Positions 30,402 to 35,569 of a DNA stretch of 35,569 nucleotides are shown here, piece by piece (within the stretch, counting starts at the first letter, position 1; every line of letters starts with the position of its first letter). Both the position numbers and the translations under genes were made by a program. Below the pieces are notes generated by a model, which saw only the letters and a program-made list of their open reading frames with translations, was not told the origin of the DNA and did no database searches. Source of the stretch: Cryomorphaceae bacterium ASP10-05a (GTDB lineage Bacteria > Bacteroidota > Bacteroidia > Flavobacteriales_D > Sanyastnellaceae); contig LAQC01000011.1 of NCBI GenBank assembly GCA_000981645.1, forward strand, positions 23,296-58,864. The letters run 5' to 3'.

Positions 30402-31220
30402 TTAAACCGGAAAAGAATTCACCGCTTTCTTTAGGTGAACTAACCTAGTGAGTAGTGACTCCAGATTATCCAACTGTAGCATATTGGCTCCATCAGAGAG
30501 GGCTTTGCTTGGGTCTGGGTGTGTTTCTATAAACAGTCCATCTGCTCCTGCCGCTATAGCACTTTTAGCTATGGTTTCTATGAGTTCTGGCTTTCCTCCT
30601 GTTACACCAGAAGATTGGTTAGGCTGCTGCAGAGAATGTGTTACATCCATTACCACTGGAGCGTATTCCTTCATCACTGGAATTCCTCTCATGTCTACCA
30701 CTAGATCTTGGTAGCCAAAAGTGGTTCCTCTTTCTGTAATCCACACATTGTCATTTCCTGAATCTTTTACTTTATTCACCGCAAACTGCATAGACTCTGG
30801 CCCTAAAAACTGCCCTTTTTTTATGTTCACAAACTTGCCTGTTTTAGCAGCCGCTACTAGTAAGTCTGTTTGTCGGCATAAGAAAGCAGGGATTTGTAAC
30901 ACATCTACATAATCTGCAGCACGCATAGCTTCTTCTGCTGTGTGAATATCTGTAACTACAGGCACATTTAATTCTGCGCTCACCTCAGCCAAATAACTCA
31001 ATGCCTTCTCATCTCCTATTCCCGTGAATGAATCTATTCTGCTTCTATTTGCTTTTCTATATGACCCTTTGAATACAAATGGAATCTCTAAACGGTCAGT
31101 GATTTCTTTTATTCGCGTAGCAATACTAAACACCAATTCTCTGCTCTCAACGGCACATGGCCCGGCTAGTAGAAAAAAGTTATCTGAAGATGCGTGGTTT
31201 ATTTTAGTTGGAAGGTTCAT
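30402..31220 (-). CDS. kdsA: 3-deoxy-8-phosphooctulonate (KDO-8-P) synthase, metal-dependent class
   Basis: Condenses PEP with arabinose-5-phosphate to KDO-8-phosphate for the LPS inner core, in the cytosol. At 272 residues it is of normal length. Motifs are LLAGPCAVES (17-26), FVFKGSYRKANRS (48-60), VPVVTDIHTAEEA, LQIPAFLCRQTDLL, NIKKGQFLGPESM and ITERGTTFGY. The four metal ligands of the class II enzyme are visible: Cys22 (in GPCAVES), His195 (in VTHSLQQP), Glu232 and Asp243 (in FIETHPDPSKALSDG). The metal-independent class has Asn in place of the Cys. Its ATG overlaps the stop of the upstream barrel-protein gene (ATGA), so it closes a four-gene envelope array. Confidence 0.96.
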   Translation of the reverse strand: MNLPTKINHASSDNFFLLAGPCAVESRELVFSIATRIKEITDRLEIPFVFKGSYRKANRSRIDSFTGIGDEKALSYLAEVSAELNVPVVTDIHTAEEAMRAADYVDVLQIPAFLCRQTDLLVAAAKTGKFVNIKKGQFLGPESMQFAVNKVKDSGNDNVWITERGTTFGYQDLVVDMRGIPVMKEYAPVVMDVTHSLQQPNQSSGVTGGKPELIETIAKSAIAAGADGLFIETHPDPSKALSDGANMLQLDNLESLLTRLVHLKKAVNSFPV

Positions 31221-32458
31221 GGTGTTTGTCTAAATGTTCTGGCTATTCCGAAACGGGCACTTCTGCCTTTTCCGCTTTCTATAAATGCGCCTATTAAATT
31301 TCTGGTAGTGAGGTAAAAACGCCAATTCTTTAAATTCAAATGTGCTCCGGCATTCATTCTGAGCCCACCGTATCCACCGTAGCTAAGACCTACATTATAC
31401 CCCACCTTGTCTGACTCATTATGGAGGTAATTCACTCCTAAATCAGCGGTATGGTCAGTAAAAAAACGTTTTCTTACAGAGAATCCTATGTGGTCACTTT
31501 TATTAATTCGGTGAAAATAGTTCGCGTTTATATCCAATGGCATCCATACCGTTTTGGTCTTTTGCTCATCTGTATATGCTAGAGAATCCTCTAGGGTAAT
31601 AGTGGTAAATGGATTGTCTGAAGAGAACAGTTCATTTACATTTACTCCACTGTAATTCCACGAGCTGTCTGCTTTTAATTGTCTAGTTCTATCATTTAAC
31701 TGAACAGCACCTATATTTCTAACCTCTATAGAGAATAAATCTTTGTTCTCTCTGAGCTTCATATTATACCTCCCATTAAGCGTAATTCCTGCCCCTGAGT
31801 TGCTCAGAAAATTTCCTCTTAACGTATCATTGGTAATTACGGTGCCAGTATAAGAGAGCTCCACTTCAGAGGCATCTTCTGCCGTAAAGAGCGTAAACTC
31901 TTCTATATCGGAAGAAAAGTAATTTTGTACGTTTATAAGGTTAAAAGAAAGGTAGCTTCCTGTGGACTCATTCATCACACCGAGTCCTGCATACTGATAG
32001 TTCATTACTTCAGATGTCATGTTGGACATGTAGAGAGTCTCACCCAACTTGTCTGCGTTTCCTAGAAACACAAGGTGGAAAAAATCTTTAGGGAAAGAGA
32101 CATACCCATACTGAGCCATCCCAAATTCTAAAAATAGGCTACGGTTCTTCTTAAATAAAATACTATCCGAGAGAGACCTGTAGCGCAATCCTATATCGGC
32201 CCATCCACCAAAAGAGTTCTGCCCATCCATGTTTTCCAACATGCCGTTTAATGAGTTTCTGTCTATCCCTCCGCCTAAGACTAGGTTAGTGATTAGGCTA
32301 TTTTGAATGTTATCTGAGAAGTAATCTACCTCTGTGTTTAATTCCAGCACGTTGTACTTCTCAGTAATAGGCTCATGCGTAAAGTCAAGGACACTCTGTG
32401 CTCCAGCTACTCCATACCCTAGAATGAATACTATTAATAGTCTAAATTTCCACGCCAT
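31217..32458 (-). CDS. outer-membrane protein, DUF5723-like beta-barrel candidate
   Basis: A 413-residue exported protein with a signal peptide (about 1-20, cleavage near VAGA-Q). The body is made of alternating beta-strands such as SLFLEFGMAQYGYVSF, AGITLNGRYNMKL and RFYLTTRNLIGAF. It ends with FGIARTFRQTP. Strand pattern and length fit a beta-barrel like the DUF5723 proteins of Bacteroidota; the family name is tentative. Its first 17 bases overlap the large lipoprotein gene and its last four overlap kdsA, so all three are co-translated. A partnership between lipoprotein and barrel is likely. Confidence 0.72.
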   Translation of the reverse strand: MAWKFRLLIVFILGYGVAGAQSVLDFTHEPITEKYNVLELNTEVDYFSDNIQNSLITNLVLGGGIDRNSLNGMLENMDGQNSFGGWADIGLRYRSLSDSILFKKNRSLFLEFGMAQYGYVSFPKDFFHLVFLGNADKLGETLYMSNMTSEVMNYQYAGLGVMNESTGSYLSFNLINVQNYFSSDIEEFTLFTAEDASEVELSYTGTVITNDTLRGNFLSNSGAGITLNGRYNMKLRENKDLFSIEVRNIGAVQLNDRTRQLKADSSWNYSGVNVNELFSSDNPFTTITLEDSLAYTDEQKTKTVWMPLDINANYFHRINKSDHIGFSVRKRFFTDHTADLGVNYLHNESDKVGYNVGLSYGGYGGLRMNAGAHLNLKNWRFYLTTRNLIGAFIESGKGRSARFGIARTFRQTP

Positions 32459-33980
32459 AAGTTACTTTTCCTGTGATGAGAATTTCTATTTTATCTGCCG
32501 TAAGCAGTTTTATTTCTTCGTTATTAGTGGTATTGGCTATGACTTTTACTATTAACTCTGAGGCTGCATAAAACTCGTCTAATCTGCTCTCTGTAAGCTC
32601 CAGAGTAATGGTATGTTCAGTAGCTTCTCCGTCTACCTCAGGAATAATAGAAGCTTGCCAGAACACCTCTTCCACACCAGGAAGAAACATCTCTACATCG
32701 AATCCCAGCTCAAAACCATTTCTAATTACTGCCGTTATCGTGAGTGCCTTTATGTTTTCTTCTCTTTCTAAATCTAAAGCTAAGGTGTCTACCAAGGTCA
32801 AATCTTCTATGCTTGCGCAGAGAGGAAAAGAAATATCCGCTACCATCTGAAAAGGATACTCATCTAGAAAAAAGTCGAATCCTCCAGACACATCGCCCAG
32901 CGGATTAAGGACAGCATCTCCCCGCAGAGTTAATCTATTGGGTGTTACAGATAACGCCTCAGCTAAATTAGAAGTCCCATCAAACTCGAATGTAACAGAA
33001 CTAGGAATAACCGCATCTGCAGTTTCTATGGCTCTAGAAATATTCACGAGATTATATAAATCAGTGGTTTGTAACACTACTTGATTTCCTGTTACAGAAT
33101 TTAAAGTGGCCAGTTCACTCAGCTGCACCTGTGCATCTACCCCGAAGTTATTTATAAACTCTAAAGAAGCATTTAACTCTCCCAGAGTAACCGTTCCTCC
33201 TTGATAAATGAGTGAATCTAACACGATTTCTTCATCTATCTCTCTCTCCCACTGACCGAAGTACCCTCTTAACTCTTCTATCTCTAGCTCTAACAGCTCT
33301 AGCTTCACAGTTACTAAGTCAGACCCATAAACCTGAGCCGTATATGCGGGAGACGTAGAAGTAGCTACAGCCAGTTCGCCTGTTAAGGTGTTTCTCTCAA
33401 TTCCACTGGCTCCAGTAAAGTCCAATGTATACCCTGATATATCTACTATTATTTCATCAGCAAATGGCTCTGCTGTGCTGGCAGGCTCTGTTTGGCCTAA
33501 CAAGCTTAACGGCTCACCATCTAATTGGATTCCAGTTAACAGGTAAGTTAAATCTAAGTATCCATCTACATCACTTTCGAAGACTACTCTTAGGCTTCCA
33601 GACTTTACTTTTCCATAGCGTAGCAATGCCCCATCCAGATTAAAATCAAAATCTTCATCTAAGGTGAAAATATTAGTGCCATTTTCAAAGGGTAAAGGTC
33701 CTAAGCCTATTCCTGGAGTATAATCTGCTTCTAAAAGCGTATCTCCAAGGTTTATTAGTTCATTTAAATCCAGCGGTACTAAGGTGTCGTAATAATGAAC
33801 TTCTACCACTTCTCCGTCTAATTGGAGGTAGTCATTATCATTTTCCAGATCATGAAAGCTAAGTTCTCCTTTAGCTATCGGGAAGGCGAATTCAGGCTCC
33901 CAAGTAGTATTTCCTCTATTACAACTGGATAGAAATAATATGAAACAAACAAAACTGAATACTGAAATAATGTTTTTCAT
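32442..33980 (-). CDS. large lipoprotein of unknown function
   Basis: A 512-residue lipoprotein; the signal ends with a canonical box LSSC (Cys20), followed by NRGNTTWEPEFAFPIAKGEL. The mature part is acidic and beta-rich, with many hydrophobic strands and few Lys, for example VKSGSLRVVFESDVDG, LELLELEIEELRGYF and VNISRAIETADAVIPSS. The W-x-P-x-x-x-P-I-A start after the Cys is common in Bacteroidota surface lipoproteins. I recognise no catalytic motif. It overlaps the barrel-protein gene by 17 bases and begins 41 bases after the DUF4105 gene's stop. It may be an outer-membrane partner of the barrel. Confidence 0.8.
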   Translation of the reverse strand: MKNIISVFSFVCFILFLSSCNRGNTTWEPEFAFPIAKGELSFHDLENDNDYLQLDGEVVEVHYYDTLVPLDLNELINLGDTLLEADYTPGIGLGPLPFENGTNIFTLDEDFDFNLDGALLRYGKVKSGSLRVVFESDVDGYLDLTYLLTGIQLDGEPLSLLGQTEPASTAEPFADEIIVDISGYTLDFTGASGIERNTLTGELAVATSTSPAYTAQVYGSDLVTVKLELLELEIEELRGYFGQWEREIDEEIVLDSLIYQGGTVTLGELNASLEFINNFGVDAQVQLSELATLNSVTGNQVVLQTTDLYNLVNISRAIETADAVIPSSVTFEFDGTSNLAEALSVTPNRLTLRGDAVLNPLGDVSGGFDFFLDEYPFQMVADISFPLCASIEDLTLVDTLALDLEREENIKALTITAVIRNGFELGFDVEMFLPGVEEVFWQASIIPEVDGEATEHTITLELTESRLDEFYAASELIVKVIANTTNNEEIKLLTADKIEILITGKVTYGVEI

Positions 33981-34021
33981 TAGCTGGTAAAAATAAGTAG
34001 GATTACTGGTATGAGTACAAA

Positions 34022-35158
34022 CTACTCGTCTATTCTCCTAATGTAAATTAGCGCGCTATACAGCGATACTAGAATAACAGGTAGTAGAGATTCATTAAGA
34101 TCTTGAGCTAAAAATGTCCAAGACATTAGAGTTATCACGACTATCCCCGAATATATCTGGAGCCATATTTTTCTAGAAAACTTAATAAAAGGAAGAATCA
34201 AGTTCAGTGGAGAAGCCCAAAGTATATTTAGATTTCCTGCGGTGGCAGAATGATCTGTACAGAACCAAAGAAAAAAGATTAGTGCTCCTAGCAGCCCATT
34301 TATAAAAAGAATGACTGCGGATAGTATTCGGCTTTGGGTTTTTCTTCTGTAGAAAATAAGCACTGCTAACAGTACGATAGAAATAATCCATAACACACTA
34401 GAAGTCTCGTCTACTAGCTTGTTATTCACTTTTTTCTTTTCTGCAGGCAATACTTCAAACCCATCAGCTACCAGGGTATTTCCATTAAGCATGGCCTGCT
34501 GAAATATACTTTTCAATGAGTCTGGCAAGAAAGCTTGTTCTCCTTCTTTTAGTTCATAATCGCAAGGCATTCCCAGAGCCAGATCTATACCTAAATCACT
34601 CCATTGCATCTGGGTTAGATAGACCCCTATCATTTCTCTAAATGTATGCCCGTTTCCACTTTCTGTAGTTTTCCAATCTATCGTATTCCCCGTGGCTTCA
34701 TCTACAATATCTATTAAACGCGTGGCACAGTTGTCATAGAAAAAATCATATTTATACTGCGCATTTTCAGGAAGTACGTTTGTCTCTAAGAGAGCGATTA
34801 GTTTTTCCTTCTGGAGTTCTGTGAAATTTAATTTCTGAGCCCAAATTTGTCTTTGCTCCACTATGTAACCGTACTGGAAGTAGCCAAATTTCTCCTTATC
34901 CACTTTATAAGGAAGCTGGCCCTTAGCGAATTTCAGATAAAAGTTCTCTGTATCAAAATTGAATGTCCCGTAATTATATACGAAATCAGAGGTTGGCGTC
35001 TTTACGACAATGGCAGCATGGCCGAACACTGAATAGAGGTCCGCTCCGGGACTACACGTAAGAATATAAATTTCAGTTTCACCGGGCTTAGTATTAAACT
35101 GCGGTTGAGCAGTTAACCCTAGAAAAACGAATAGAAAGAAAAGCCAAATATGTTTCAT
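34022..35158 (-). CDS. DUF4105 (Lnb N-terminal periplasmic domain) membrane protein
   Basis: A 378-residue protein with a signal peptide (about 1-18). The periplasmic Lnb-type DUF4105 domain (about 25-160) has the conserved His in YSVFGHAAIVV (His47) and the conserved Cys in YDFFYDNCATRLID (Cys144). Together these look like a Cys/His active pair. About 90 residues follow, and the C-terminal 130 residues carry about five transmembrane helices (VLWIISIVLLAVLIFY, FINGLLGALIFFLWF, IYSGIVVITLMSWTF, LLPVILVSLYSALIYI). The Lnb name comes from lipoprotein N-acyl transferase (intramolecular acyl transfer) in Firmicutes. Whether this Bacteroidota homologue modifies lipoproteins is unknown, but a lipoprotein gene lies directly downstream. 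Confidence 0.85.
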   Translation of the reverse strand: MKHIWLFFLFVFLGLTAQPQFNTKPGETEIYILTCSPGADLYSVFGHAAIVVKTPTSDFVYNYGTFNFDTENFYLKFAKGQLPYKVDKEKFGYFQYGYIVEQRQIWAQKLNFTELQKEKLIALLETNVLPENAQYKYDFFYDNCATRLIDIVDEATGNTIDWKTTESGNGHTFREMIGVYLTQMQWSDLGIDLALGMPCDYELKEGEQAFLPDSLKSIFQQAMLNGNTLVADGFEVLPAEKKKVNNKLVDETSSVLWIISIVLLAVLIFYRRKTQSRILSAVILFINGLLGALIFFLWFCTDHSATAGNLNILWASPLNLILPFIKFSRKIWLQIYSGIVVITLMSWTFLAQDLNESLLPVILVSLYSALIYIRRIDE

Positions 35159-35159
35159 G

Positions 35160-35187
35160 AAAAAAGTCCTGAATTAAATTCGGGACG
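35160..35187 (-). terminator. minus-strand terminator touching the DUF4105 start codon
   Basis: On the minus strand the stem GTCCCGAAT pairs with ATTCAGGAC (35167-35187, one G-T wobble, loop TTA), followed by a T-rich run (35160-35166) ending one base before the ATG of the DUF4105 gene. It probably terminates the transcript of the upstream T9SS-cargo gene. Confidence 0.72.
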
Positions 35188-35194
35188 AAGATAA
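35187..35194 (-). promoter_or_regulatory. variant -7 box overlapping the terminator
   Basis: On the minus strand TATCTTCG, the same variant form as in front of yidC. It shares base 35187 with the terminator stem. If used, the DUF4105 transcript would begin inside the hairpin. Confidence 0.35.
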
Positions 35195-35224
35195 CAAAGG
35201 TGAGGTGATTCATTTCTGAACCCT

Positions 35225-35569
35225 CTATTTTTTATTTATTTCGAAGGTCATGCCTTCTGTTGTACTTTTTAAATAATACATTCCTTTAGGCAAGTGTTCA
35301 AAGTTTATTATAACACCAGCAGAACTCACATTTACCACTTGGAAAAAAACTAGTTTACCTAAAGCATCTACCAATTTTAAGGTCTCTACTCCTCCCTGAT
35401 AATTAACCAACGTTATTTCTCCATCGGTAGGATTTGGGTATAGAATAAGCTCTTCTTTTTCTTTTTCTTCCATCCCAATAGTGAACTCTACTTCTACTTC
35501 ATCTTCTACACAGCAGTTATTGGCATCACAGATTTCTACATCATAGAATCCTTGACCTAAATCGGAGAG
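35225..35569 (-). CDS. partial T9SS-secreted protein (C-terminal part only)
   Basis: The reading frame is open through the window's right edge (115 codons visible), so only the C-terminus is present. The first part, LSDLGQGFYDVEICDANNCC then VEDEVEVEF, resembles the last strand of a SprB-type or PKD-like surface repeat (typical form L-x-x-L-x-x-G-x-Y-x-V-x-V-x-D-x-N-x-C). A short Glu/Lys-rich linker follows (EEKEKEE). A T9SS type A sorting domain ends the protein: LILYPNPTDGEITL, then LKLVDALGKLVFF, then LPKGMYYLKS. It would be a large surface or secreted adhesin-like protein. A Met in the visible frame at 35471 is internal, not the start. Confidence 0.85.
   Translation of the reverse strand, partial: LSDLGQGFYDVEICDANNCCVEDEVEVEFTIGMEEKEKEELILYPNPTDGEITLVNYQGGVETLKLVDALGKLVFFQVVNVSSAGVIINFEHLPKGMYYLKSTTEGMTFEINKK

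Overview
The window looks like a low-GC chromosomal segment from a member of the Bacteroidota, probably order Flavobacteriales. Four things support this. Three proteins end in type IX secretion (T9SS) type A sorting domains. Several starts are preceded by the Bacteroidota -7 promoter box TAnnTTTG (or TAnnTTCG). Shine-Dalgarno sites are scarce, and GTG/TTG starts are frequent. Several families are largely confined to this phylum (DUF4846, DUF6438, DUF5723-like, a Lnb-type DUF4105 protein). No rRNA, tRNA, CRISPR array, prophage or insertion sequence was found. The region reads as mostly housekeeping chromosome with phylum-specific envelope genes.

Layout. 1-380: no recognisable gene. 388-2712 (+): ornithine aminotransferase, a DUF423 membrane protein and a nitroreductase, closed by a strong terminator. 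2981-4591 (+): ATP-type PEP carboxykinase with its own promoter, a gapped palindrome upstream and a terminator. 4707-5725 (+): rsmE overlapping a small membrane-anchored protein. 5734-7492 (-): lone receiver-domain protein, DUF551-like protein and secreted alpha/beta hydrolase. 7592-11856 (-): MacB-type export system of ATPase, two FtsX/MacB permeases and an HlyD/MacA adaptor, with start/stop junctions almost touching. 11936-13138 (-): TPR membrane protein and ribH. 13364-14758 (+): recF and a DUF721/DciA-like gene. 14872-17781 (+): five-haem cytochrome with a T9SS signal and a DUF4846 lipoprotein. 17778-19857 (-): WbuB-type glycosyltransferase and a metallophosphoesterase lipoprotein. 20057-24743 (+): yidC, a DUF6438 lipoprotein and an S46 dipeptidyl-peptidase. 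25240-26907 (-): SulP anion transporter. 27150-28448 (-): secreted cyanophycinase-like S51 peptidase. 28577-30316 (+): an OmpA-domain protein of unusual architecture. 30402-35158 (-): DUF4105 membrane protein, a large lipoprotein, an outer-membrane beta-barrel candidate and kdsA in one tight array. 35225-end (-): 3' part of a T9SS-secreted protein.

How they fit together. The central theme is the cell envelope. KdsA makes an LPS sugar precursor, YidC inserts inner-membrane proteins, and the MacB-like system probably exports something. Lipoproteins, beta-barrel and OmpA proteins occupy the outer membrane, and T9SS cargo (cytochrome, S51 enzyme, partial protein) goes to the surface. The S46 peptidase, ornithine aminotransferase and PEP carboxykinase suit a peptide- and amino-acid-consuming heterotroph. 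The least explained items are the OmpA-first fusion protein, the DUF4105/lipoprotein/barrel/kdsA array, the T9SS-exported multihaem cytochrome, and several palindromes in gene-free DNA.
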